DNA of 52,451 bases, from positions 1 through 52,451 of the forward strand of contig DATHUR010000199.1 in NCBI GenBank assembly GCA_035462025.1, read 5' to 3'. The position numbers and the translations under genes were made by a program. The stretch comes from Egicoccus sp035462025. GTDB lineage: Bacteria; Actinomycetota; Nitriliruptoria; Nitriliruptorales; Nitriliruptoraceae. The notes under the pieces were generated by a model. The model was not told the origin of the DNA. It searched no databases and saw only the letters and a program-made list of their open reading frames with translations. Below, piece by piece: positions 16,804 through 24,247 of the stretch; the first letter of the stretch is position 1; every line of letters begins with the position of its first letter.

Positions 16804-16979
16804 CGCTCAGCCGACGCCGGCGCCTGGATCTGTACGTCGCTTCCGCCCGCGTCGGTGTAGGTCAGGATCGCCGTGCCGGGGTTGGACAGGTTGAGGTAGC
16901 CGGTCGCGTCGCCGCGGCTGCGCTCCCGCTGCTCGATCACGAACTGCCGGAACGTGTCGTCGCGCTGCGACCGCTTCAC
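16473..16979 (-). CDS. Possible small protein antisense to the DUF4349 gene end
   Basis: From GTG 16979 (AGAGG upstream) the first ~58 codons look real: KRSQRDDTFRQFVIEQRERS, then GYLNLSNPGTAILTYTDAGG. No stop follows in this frame until 16473, so the C-terminal ~110 residues run antisense through the DUF4349 gene and look like a shadow (Ser/Thr/Arg-rich). Either the real gene is short and has lost its stop, or a one-base error hides a stop near 16807, where the neighbouring frame ends. Not recognised. Confidence 0.35.
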   Translation of the reverse strand: MKRSQRDDTFRQFVIEQRERSRGDATGYLNLSNPGTAILTYTDAGGSDVQIQAPASAERYALGVGGAVVRRRHTSQAAATGSPNTSRTGRTARPTQIAASATAVRARTPADRAARTVSPGAQPSSATGTAATVGVRRTVIVASDTWSSRTSRRPLIRSISPRTSRMRS

Positions 16980-16990
16980 CTGGCGTCACC
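16977..16990 (+). repeat. 14-bp repeat CACCTGGCGTCACC, copy 2
   Basis: Identical to 187-200. On the minus strand it covers the ribosome site and the GTG of the small gene at 16979. Its CTGGCGTCACC end matches the outer 11 bases of the DUF559 element ends. Confidence 0.5.
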
Positions 16991-17137
16991 TCTCGTCGTC
17001 TCGCCCTGTAGTACGCAGCGCGGCACCGAAGCGTTGCACGGGAGGGCCGCTCGCCTCTGTCGCGACCGCGGTGCCTGGCGTTTCACTCGGGGTACGGGCG
17101 ACATCACGCCGCCCGCCGGGGTCGAAGAGGTCGGGAC

Positions 17138-18048
17138 ATGGCCACCATCAGCGTGCAGGGGCTGCGCAAGAACTACGGGACGGTGCGTGCCGTCGACGAG
17201 TTGTCCTTCGAGGTGGCCGAGGGCGAACTGTGCGCGCTGCTCGGGCCCAACGGGGCGGGCAAGACCACCACGGTCGAGATCCTCGAGGGCCACCGCACCC
17301 CCGACGGCGGACGGGTGCGCGTCCTCGGCTTCGACCCTGGCGCCGGTCAGCGCGACTTCCGCGAACGGATCGGGATCGTGCTGCAGGAAGCCGGCTTCGA
17401 CGAGGAGCAGACGGTCCGGGAACTGGTCGAGATGCACGCGGGGCTGTATCCACGCCAGGCGGACGCCGAGCAGCTGATCGCGCTCGTGGGACTCGACGAG
17501 AAGACCGATGCGCGTGTCAAGACGCTGTCGGGCGGCCAGCGTCGTCGGCTCGACCTCGCGCTGGGCCTGGCGGGCGACCCCGACGTGCTGTTCCTCGACG
17601 AGCCCACGACCGGGTTCGACCCGCCGCACGACGCCAGGCCTGGGAGTTGGTCCAGCGACTGCGCGGACTCGGCAAGACGATCCTGCTGACCACCCACTAC
17701 CTCGACGAGGCCCAGCACCTCGCCGACCGGGTCATCGTGATCGCGGGCGGGCGGCTGGTCTGGCAGGGCCCGCCCGAACAGTTGATCGACCATGCCGGCG
17801 GACGGTCCGTGATCCGGTTCCGGCTTCCCGCCGGGACCGACCCTGCCGACCTGCCGCCCGTCGGCGAGGTCGCGGTCGTCGGCGACGAGGTGGAGGTCAC
17901 CGCGACCGATCCGGTTGCCGCGCTGCACCGGCTGACCGCCTGGGCCCTCGCGCGCGACCTGGAGTTGGCCGGGCTCGCGCTGGAGCGGCGCAGCCTGGAG
18001 GAGGCCTACCTCGACCTGCTGGCCGAGGTGGGTGACGGCCATGTCTGA
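17138..18048 (+). pseudogene. ABC transporter ATP-binding protein, interrupted by a frameshift
   Basis: The first frame (17138-17689) encodes Walker A GPNGAGKTTT, the Q-loop QEAGFDE, signature LSGGQRRRLDLALGL and Walker B VLFLDEPTTGFDP. Directly after FDP, near 17619-17626, one base is missing compared with the expected reading (FDPAARRQAWELVQRL). The rest, including the H-loop TTHYLDEAQHLADR and the C-terminal domain, continues in another frame to 18048. Read together it is a normal ~303-residue drug/antibiotic-type ABC-2 ATPase. As written, the product is truncated before the H-loop and would be inactive. The intact downstream reading suggests either a very recent mutation or a sequencing indel. 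The permease gene overlaps its end by eight bases. Confidence 0.85.
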
Positions 18049-19756
18049 GTCCCGCCCCCGGCCGGTCGGTGCGCGTCCGTCGACGATGCGGCTGGCCATG
18101 GGCCAGATCCGGTACGTCAACCGCGGGTTCTGGCGCACCCCCGTCGCCGCGTTCTTCACGGTGGTGCTGCCGCTGATGTTCCTGGTGCTGGTCGGGCTCG
18201 CGACCGGCAACCAACTGATCGACGGACGCATCCGGGTGGCGCAGTTCTTCACGCCGGCGCTGTGTGCCTTCGGGGTCGCCATGGCGACGTTCACCCTGCC
18301 CGCCATCTCGCTCGCGCAGGCCCGCGAGCAGGGCGTGCTCAAGCGTCTGCGCGGGACCCCGTTGCCGGCCGCGGTCTACCTCGTCGGCCGCCTGGTCTCG
18401 GCCGTCCTGGTGGCGCTGCTGTCGGTGGTGCTGCTCGTGACGGTCGCGGTCGTCGGGTTCGGTGTCGAGATCTACGCCGCCACCCTGCCCGCCGCCGCCG
18501 TGACCCTCCTGGTCGGCATCGTCACGTTCGCCGCGCTCGCCTTCGCGCTGGTCGCCCTGGTCGGGCGGACGGCGACGGTGCAGACCGTGGCCAATGCCGC
18601 CGTGATCATCCTCGGGTTCGTGTCCGACATCTTCATCGTCGGCGACGGACTGCCGGTCTGGTTCCAACGCCTCGGCGACCTGTTCCCGCTCAAGCACTTC
18701 GTGAACGCCCTGGCCCTCGCGTTCGACCCGTTCCGCGAGGTCAGCCCCTGGGCCTGGGACCACCTGGGGGTCATGGCGGCATGGGCCCTCGTCGGCGTGG
18801 TCATCGCGACCTGGCGGTTCTCGTGGCACCCGCCCGTGGCACGCCAGCCCCGGCGCGGCCGTCACGCCGTCGGCGGCGGTGCCGCCGGCCTGACCGTAAG
18901 GGAGCTCGGACGGCCCCCGGCGCTGCGCCTGCTGGTCGCGCAGGCCCGGTACGCGACACGCGCGACCTGGCGGGACGTCGGGTCGGTGTTCTTCGCGATC
19001 GCCATGCCGGTCCTGCTCGTCATGCTCCTGCCCGCGGTCTTCGGCGACGCGCCGGTCGTGGACGGGGTGCCGATCGCGGCCTGGATCGCCCCGGCGATGG
19101 CCGTCTACGGCACCGCCGTGCATGCGTTCGTCAACCTGTCGGAGCAGGTCGCGACGGCGCGGGACAACGGGGTCGAGAAGCGCCTGCGGGGCACGCCACT
19201 GCCGGCATGGATCCAACTCGGCGGCCGCCTCGCGTCGGCGCTCGGGATCGGGGCACTGATCACGGTGGTCTCGCTCGCCGTTGCGGCCGGCATGCACGGC
19301 GAGCGCTACGCCGTGCGACAACTCCCGCTGCTCGTGGTGGTGTTCGTGGTCGGCACCACCTCCACGGCGATCCTCGGGCTCGCACTCGCCGGGGTCGTCC
19401 GCTCGGCGCGGGCCGTCCCCGCCGTGGCACTGGGCATCCTGCTGCCGCTGTCGTTCCTGTCGGACATCTTCCTGTTCGGGACGGCCATGCCGGCCGCGCT
19501 CGACGCGGTGGGCTGGGCGTTGCCGTTGCGCCACTTCGTCCATGCCATGGTCGGCGCCAGTGCGGGCCCCGACGTGTTCACGACCAGCACCTGGACCCAC
19601 CTGGCCGTCATGGCGGCATGGGGGGTCGGGGGCGCACTGGTCATGGCCCTCACCAGCCGCCGGAGCGCCACCTGGCCGTCACGGCCCACCCCGACCGGAC
19701 CGGACGAGACGGTGCCGACGCCCGTTCGGACGCGCGAACCCTCCCCCGCGGGCTGA
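18041..19756 (+). CDS. ABC-2 permease, tandem duplication in one chain
   Basis: 571 residues made of two complete ABC-2 permease units (~1-270 and ~290-555), each with about six membrane segments. The halves share KRLRGTPLPA, LGGRLASAL/VGRLVSAVL, FVSDIFIVG/FLSDIFLFG, PLKHFV/PLRHFV and HLGVMAAW/HLAVMAAW in the same order. One chain could form the whole transmembrane dimer. It starts at ATG 18041 inside the end of the ATPase gene (coupled translation); GTG 18032 is an alternative. The substrate is unknown; drug or lipid export is usual for the family. Confidence 0.9.
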   Translation: MSESRPRPVGARPSTMRLAMGQIRYVNRGFWRTPVAAFFTVVLPLMFLVLVGLATGNQLIDGRIRVAQFFTPALCAFGVAMATFTLPAISLAQAREQGVLKRLRGTPLPAAVYLVGRLVSAVLVALLSVVLLVTVAVVGFGVEIYAATLPAAAVTLLVGIVTFAALAFALVALVGRTATVQTVANAAVIILGFVSDIFIVGDGLPVWFQRLGDLFPLKHFVNALALAFDPFREVSPWAWDHLGVMAAWALVGVVIATWRFSWHPPVARQPRRGRHAVGGGAAGLTVRELGRPPALRLLVAQARYATRATWRDVGSVFFAIAMPVLLVMLLPAVFGDAPVVDGVPIAAWIAPAMAVYGTAVHAFVNLSEQVATARDNGVEKRLRGTPLPAWIQLGGRLASALGIGALITVVSLAVAAGMHGERYAVRQLPLLVVVFVVGTTSTAILGLALAGVVRSARAVPAVALGILLPLSFLSDIFLFGTAMPAALDAVGWALPLRHFVHAMVGASAGPDVFTTSTWTHLAVMAAWGVGGALVMALTSRRSATWPSRPTPTGPDETVPTPVRTREPSPAG

Positions 19757-19764
19757 GGCCGGAT

Positions 19765-19780
19765 GGCTACGTTCGTAGCC
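19765..19780. terminator. Short perfect hairpin after the ABC permease gene
   Basis: GGCTACG (19765-19771), loop TT, CGTAGCC (19774-19780) lies eight bases after the permease stop. It may terminate the ABC operon. The same bases contain TACGTT 38 bases before the next start codon and could instead be an operator or -10 region. Confidence 0.35.
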
Positions 19781-19805
19781 CCGGCACGACCCAAGGGCCC
19801 CATCC

Positions 19806-20942
19806 GTGCGCCGACCTTCCGTCTCCAGCCTCCTCCTGCTCCTGATCGCCGTGCTCCTCGCCGGCTGCGGGATGTTCAGCGACGTCTTCACGATCGGCGT
19901 CGACGGCGAGGAACCGCAGCCGACCAGCACCCCGACCGACCCGGGCGTCGAGGAGAACTCGGGCGAACCGGAGGACCCGGGCGTCGAGACGCCGTCCGGA
20001 CCGCCGCCGGCCGCCACGCCGCTGCCCGCGCCCTACACCGCGCTGGGCGCCGAGACCCATCCGAATGCGAAGACCCTGGCGTCCGAGATCGCGCAGACGC
20101 TGACCACCTACGAGGCGGGCGAGACCCTCGAAGAGATCACGGCCCGCGTCGCGAGCGGTGAGCGACGCGAGCACCTGGCCGAGTCGGTCGCTGGCCTGTA
20201 CCACCCGGGCGCGTGGTCGCGCGGCGAGGTCGTCTACCCCCAGTTCGGCGGGCTGACGGCCGACAGCACCTCGGTCATGGTCGTGCTGTCCCAGACGATC
20301 GGCGAACCCGGCGCGGACGGGCCCCGCACCGAGATCCGCGTCATCGACGTCCGTCTGCGCCTCGACGAGCAGGCGTGGGTGTTCGACGAGATCGCGTCCG
20401 ACGGCGGCGAACCCGCCGAGCGGCCCGAGGACCTGCCGCCCGAGGCGGCCGCCGTCCTCGACGACCCCCGTATCGAACTGCCCGACTCGGCCCGCTGGGA
20501 CATCCACCGTGGGGCGGTCCATCCCGACCTGCTGGCCATGATGAGCCGGATGGCCGACGCGACCGGTGACCTTGGCGTGGTCGTGCTCGAGAGCGGCCAC
20601 CCCTACAACGTCTACGGCACGGAGCGCATGAGCGACCACATGCGCGGACGGGCCGTCGACCTGTACCGCGTCGCCGGCGAACTCGTGATCGAGGGTCGGG
20701 CGAGCGAGACCTCCGCCACCCACGAGGCCGTCCAGGCCATCTACGACGACCCGGCCGGGGCCGTCGTCGGCAGTCCGTGGGCGCTCGACGAGTACGGGGG
20801 GCGCTCCTTCACCGACCCCGTGCACCTCGACCACATCCACATGGCGATCCGCCCGCCCGCCGAACCCGACGCGGCACCCGAGGAGGACGCGCCGGTCGAC
20901 GAGGACGCCACCGACCAGACAGAGTCCGCACCGGACGACTGA
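19806..20942 (+). CDS. Lipoprotein with M15-like peptidase-fold C-terminal domain
   Basis: 378 residues. The signal sequence ends in LLAGC (Cys21), followed by a Pro/Thr/Glu-rich linker to ~75. The middle region (~85-215) is unassigned. The C-terminal ~130 residues resemble D,D-carboxypeptidase-fold (M15/peptidase M15A) proteins: SGHPYNVYGTERMSDHMRGRAVD supplies the His...Asp pair and LDHIHMAI the third zinc ligand. A cell-wall hydrolase or peptidoglycan-binding role is plausible. The acidic tail is low complexity. The start is GTG. Confidence 0.7.
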   Translation: MRRPSVSSLLLLLIAVLLAGCGMFSDVFTIGVDGEEPQPTSTPTDPGVEENSGEPEDPGVETPSGPPPAATPLPAPYTALGAETHPNAKTLASEIAQTLTTYEAGETLEEITARVASGERREHLAESVAGLYHPGAWSRGEVVYPQFGGLTADSTSVMVVLSQTIGEPGADGPRTEIRVIDVRLRLDEQAWVFDEIASDGGEPAERPEDLPPEAAAVLDDPRIELPDSARWDIHRGAVHPDLLAMMSRMADATGDLGVVVLESGHPYNVYGTERMSDHMRGRAVDLYRVAGELVIEGRASETSATHEAVQAIYDDPAGAVVGSPWALDEYGGRSFTDPVHLDHIHMAIRPPAEPDAAPEEDAPVDEDATDQTESAPDD

Positions 20943-20984
20943 GCGCGGCGAGCGCACACTGGCCGTTGGGCAACCGCCGACAGG

Positions 20985-21000
20985 AAATGTCCGGACAATT
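20985..21000. promoter_or_regulatory. Palindromic operator candidate before the persulfide dioxygenase
   Basis: AAATGTCCGGACAATT has a perfect 10-bp core TGTCCGGACA (20988-20997) and pairs beyond it except at one position. It lies 68 bases before the ATG at 21068. It is AT-flanked in a very GC-rich background, as expected for a regulator site. A sulfur- or redox-sensing repressor is a reasonable guess. Confidence 0.45.
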
Positions 21001-21067
21001 GCTGGGCGTTGGCCCCGACGACCCCGCCCGCCCCCGGGCAACCCGCGTTCGAGGAGAGCCACGCACG

Positions 21068-22435
21068 ATGCAGATCCTGACGATCGAGACCAGTTCGCTG
21101 GGCGACCGCAGCTACCTCGTCCACGACGGCACGAGCGCCGCCGTGATCGACCCGCAGCGCGACATCGACCGCATCGAGGCCCTGCTCGACGAGCACGGGC
21201 TGCGGCTCGAGGCCGTGTTCGAGACCCACGTCCACAACGACTACGTCACGGGCGGACTCGAACTGTCGCGTCGACACGACGCCGCCTACCACCTCAACGG
21301 CGGCGACGACCTCGCCTTCGCCTACACACCCGTCGCCGACGGTGACGAGGTGCAGGTGGGCGACTTCACGATCCGGGCGCTCCACACTCCCGGCCACACC
21401 CCCAACCACATGTCGTACGTCGCCAACGACGGCAGCGCCGACCGTGCGGTGTTCTCGGGGGGTTCGCTGCTGTTCGGCTCGGTGGGCCGCACCGATCTCG
21501 TCGCGGCCGACCTCACCGAGGACCTCACGCGCGCCCAGCACCGCTCGGCCCGGCGCCTGGCCGCCGAACTCGACGACACCGTCGAGGTGCGCCCGACCCA
21601 CGGCTTCGGCAGCTTCTGCTCGTCGGGGGAGACCAGCGGCGAGGACACCTCGACCATCGGCGCCGAGCGCCGCGAGAACCAGGCCCTGACGATCACCGAC
21701 GAGGACGAGTTCGTCCGGACCCTGATCGCCGGCCTGGACGCCTACCCGACCTACTACGCGCACATGGCCGCGATCAACCGCAGCGGTCCGGTCGACGTCG
21801 ACCTGTCGCCGGTCGAACCGGTCGACACCACCGAGTTGCTGCGTCGCATCCACGCCGGCGAGTGGATCGTCGACCTGCGCAACCGGTCCGCGTTCGCCCG
21901 CGAGCACGTGACTGGCACGATCAACATCGAGTACGCCGACAACAGCTCCACCTACCTGGGCTGGCTGATCCCGTGGGGGACGCCGGTCACGCTGCTGGCC
22001 GACTCGCAGGCCGAGATCGACGACCTGCAGCGGCAACTGGTGCGCATCGGCATCGACCGGCCCGCCGGTCGATTCGACGGCGGCATGGACTCGGTCGGCG
22101 AGGAAGCCGCCCGCAACAGCTACGCGATCGCCGACTACGAGGCGCTGCGCGACGCACTGGACCAGCGTGACGACGTCGTCGTCCTCGACACGCGTCGCAA
22201 CCTCGAGTGGGACGAGGCACACCTGCCGATGGCGGTCCACGTCCCGCTCCACGACCTCGAGGACCGGCTCGACGAGATTCCGGCCGGCGAGATCTGGGTG
22301 CACTGCGCCAGCGGCTACCGCGCCTCGATCGCCACGTCCCTGCTCGAACGGGCGGGACGCCGGGTCGTGCTCGTCGACGCCGAGTTCGACACCGACGCCG
22401 GCAAGTTCTTCGACCTCGAGACCTCGTCGAGGTGA
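21068..22435 (+). CDS. Persulfide dioxygenase-rhodanese fusion (CstB/ETHE1-like)
   Basis: 455 residues. The N-terminal metallo-beta-lactamase domain (~1-250) has THVHNDY (His54, His56, Asp58), HTPGH (His110), Asp143 in GRTD, and THG (His178). This keeps the two His plus Asp that bind the single iron of ETHE1-type enzymes. Two rhodanese domains follow: the first (~260-350) has no catalytic cysteine, the second (~360-450) has Cys413 in VHCASGYR. The enzyme oxidises glutathione- or mycothiol-type persulfide to sulfite, and the rhodanese can move sulfane sulfur. The next gene overlaps its stop (GTGA) and encodes a sulfite-exporter-type protein. Confidence 0.9.
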   Translation: MQILTIETSSLGDRSYLVHDGTSAAVIDPQRDIDRIEALLDEHGLRLEAVFETHVHNDYVTGGLELSRRHDAAYHLNGGDDLAFAYTPVADGDEVQVGDFTIRALHTPGHTPNHMSYVANDGSADRAVFSGGSLLFGSVGRTDLVAADLTEDLTRAQHRSARRLAAELDDTVEVRPTHGFGSFCSSGETSGEDTSTIGAERRENQALTITDEDEFVRTLIAGLDAYPTYYAHMAAINRSGPVDVDLSPVEPVDTTELLRRIHAGEWIVDLRNRSAFAREHVTGTINIEYADNSSTYLGWLIPWGTPVTLLADSQAEIDDLQRQLVRIGIDRPAGRFDGGMDSVGEEAARNSYAIADYEALRDALDQRDDVVVLDTRRNLEWDEAHLPMAVHVPLHDLEDRLDEIPAGEIWVHCASGYRASIATSLLERAGRRVVLVDAEFDTDAGKFFDLETSSR

Positions 22436-23187
22436 TCGCGCTGACGCTGGCCCTGGCCGTCGTGGTCGGGGTCTCGCTCGGCCTGCTCGGCGGCGGCGGA
22501 TCGATCCTGACCGTGCCGCTGCTGGTGTACGTCGCCGGGCAGGACCCGAAGGTGGCCATCGCCACCTCGCTGCTCGTCGTCGGGGTCACCAGCGCGGCCG
22601 GTGCCCTGACCCACGCGCGGGCCGGCCGCGTGCAATGGCGCACCGGGTTGATCTTCGGTACGGCCGGCATGGTCGGTGCCTACGGCGGCGGCCGGCTCGC
22701 CGAGTACATCCCGGGCACCTGGCTGCTGCTGGCGTTCGCCACGATCATGGCGGTCACGGCCGTCGCGATGCTGCGCGGCCGTGACGAACCGACCCGCGAT
22801 CCGGATCACCAGATGCGCGTCGGACGAATCGTCCTCGACGGCATCGTCGTGGGGGCGGTGACCGGCCTGGTCGGTGCCGGCGGCGGGTTCCTGGTCGTCC
22901 CCGCCCTCGCCCTGCTCGGCGGCCTGCCCATGTCGATCGCGGTCGGCACGTCGCTGGTGGTGATCGCCATGAAGTCGGGGGCCGGGCTGCTCGGCTACCT
23001 CGCCAGCACGTCGATCGACTGGGCCCTCGCCGGCGGGGTGACGGCCATGGCCGTGATCGGGTCGATCATCGGGGGACGGCTGGCCGACCGGGTGCCCGAG
23101 GACAGGCTGCGCAAGGGATTCGGCTGGTTCGTCGCCGTCATGGCGGTCGTCATGCTGGTGCAGGAGATCGGTGGCCTCCTAGGCTGA
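22432..23187 (+). CDS. TauE/SafE-family sulfite/anion exporter
   Basis: 251 residues with seven to eight membrane segments. Two internal copies of the family motif are seen: LGLLGGGGSILTVPLLVY near the N-terminus and TGLVGAGGGFLVVPALALL in the middle. It is translationally coupled to the persulfide dioxygenase gene by a four-base overlap, so export of sulfite or thiosulfate made by that enzyme is a sound inference. The GTG start is fixed by the overlap. Confidence 0.9.
   Translation: MIALTLALAVVVGVSLGLLGGGGSILTVPLLVYVAGQDPKVAIATSLLVVGVTSAAGALTHARAGRVQWRTGLIFGTAGMVGAYGGGRLAEYIPGTWLLLAFATIMAVTAVAMLRGRDEPTRDPDHQMRVGRIVLDGIVVGAVTGLVGAGGGFLVVPALALLGGLPMSIAVGTSLVVIAMKSGAGLLGYLASTSIDWALAGGVTAMAVIGSIIGGRLADRVPEDRLRKGFGWFVAVMAVVMLVQEIGGLLG
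23180..23185 (+). promoter_or_regulatory. -10-like box TAGGCT before the GntR gene
   Basis: TAGGCT overlaps the end of the exporter gene and lies 33 bases before the GTG at 23213. It suggests the regulator has its own promoter. Confidence 0.3.
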
Positions 23188-23212
23188 CCACCCGGACAAC
23201 CAGGAGCCCACC

Positions 23213-23968
23213 GTGCAACCGGCCAGCGCCGACGAGACCCGCCCGCTGTGGCAGCAGGTGCTCGACGACCTCGAGCGCCGACTCGCCTCTGGCGAGATCG
23301 TCGACCGCTTCCCCACCGACCGGGAGCTGTGCGAGCACTACGGGGTGAGCCGCCACACCGTCCGCGAGGCGGTCCGACGCCTGCGCGCCAGGGGCCTGGT
23401 CGAACGCCACCGCGGCCGCGGCAGCTTCGTCAACGACCCCCGGCTCGTGCAGCCGCTCGGCGGTCTGTACAGCCTGTACGAGGCGGTCGAGCGCCAGGGC
23501 CTGGCGCAACACTCCGAGGTGCTGTTCTTCGGTGTCGACCACGATGCCGATGCGGCCGTCCGGCTGGGGCTGCGGCCCGACGCCGAACTGGTCCGGCTCC
23601 AGCGTGTCCGCCACGCAGGTGACGAGCCACTGGCGCTGGACAGCGTCTGGTTGCCGGCCGACGTCGGCCGCCCGCTGCTCGAGGTCGACTTCTCGCGGAC
23701 CGCGCTCTACGACGAGTTGCGGGCCCGGGTCGGCGTGCGCATCACCGCGGCGGACGAATCCCTCGAGCCGGTGGTGCCCGACGACGACGCCCGCGCCCTG
23801 CTGCACCTCGCCCCCGACGAGGCGCTCCTGCGGGTGCGGCGGCTGGGCACCAGCGACGGCCGGCCGGTCGAGTGCCGCGTCTCGCTGATCCGGGGCCAGC
23901 GGTTCGTCTACACCACCTCGTGGCAGGCCGAGGTCGAGGTGCCAGCGACCTCGTTCAAGCCGTCGTGA
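23213..23968 (+). CDS. GntR-family regulator, HutC/UTRA type
   Basis: 251 residues. A winged helix (about 10-80) contains FPTDRELCEHYGVSRHTVREAVRRL and the wing RGRGSFV. A UTRA effector domain (about 95-245) follows with VRHAGDEPLALDSVWLP, Y-type ALYDELR and VECRVSLIRGQRFVYTT. UTRA proteins bind small carbon or nitrogen metabolites. The target is not evident: it is followed by a convergent GNAT gene and preceded by the sulfur pair. GTG start with CAGGAG eight bases upstream. Confidence 0.9.
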   Translation: MQPASADETRPLWQQVLDDLERRLASGEIVDRFPTDRELCEHYGVSRHTVREAVRRLRARGLVERHRGRGSFVNDPRLVQPLGGLYSLYEAVERQGLAQHSEVLFFGVDHDADAAVRLGLRPDAELVRLQRVRHAGDEPLALDSVWLPADVGRPLLEVDFSRTALYDELRARVGVRITAADESLEPVVPDDDARALLHLAPDEALLRVRRLGTSDGRPVECRVSLIRGQRFVYTTSWQAEVEVPATSFKPS

Positions 23969-24236
23969 CCAGACCGGCGTACTCGGGGTGGCGCTGGATG
24001 TACGACGCGACGAACCCGCACTTCGGGTCCACGCGGACACCGTCGCGCCGGGCGTCGTCGAGGGCGCGGCGCGCGAGGGCGCTGCCGACGCCCTGCCCTT
24101 CGAACTCGTCACCGACCGCCGTGTGGAGCAGACGGGTGACGCCGTCGTCGACCTCGAAGGTCAGTTCGCCGGCCTGCGCGCCGTCGTCGCTGACGGCTGC
24201 GTAGCGCCCTTCGGCGTCGTTGCGGGTGATCTCCAC
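23955..24236 (-). CDS. GNAT-fold N-acetyltransferase (YjdJ-like, short)
   Basis: 93 residues. This is the compact GNAT form with AGELTFEVDDG, LLHTAVGDEFEGQGVGSALARRAL (acetyl-CoA loop GQGVGSAL) and DPKCGFVASYIQRHPEY at the C-terminus. Such small GNATs are often of unknown substrate. It starts at GTG 24236, follows the LigD gene by 11 bases, and overlaps the end of the convergent GntR gene by 14 bases. Confidence 0.88.
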   Translation of the reverse strand: MEITRNDAEGRYAAVSDDGAQAGELTFEVDDGVTRLLHTAVGDEFEGQGVGSALARRALDDARRDGVRVDPKCGFVASYIQRHPEYAGLVTTA

Positions 24237-24247
24237 GGGCGGTCCTG

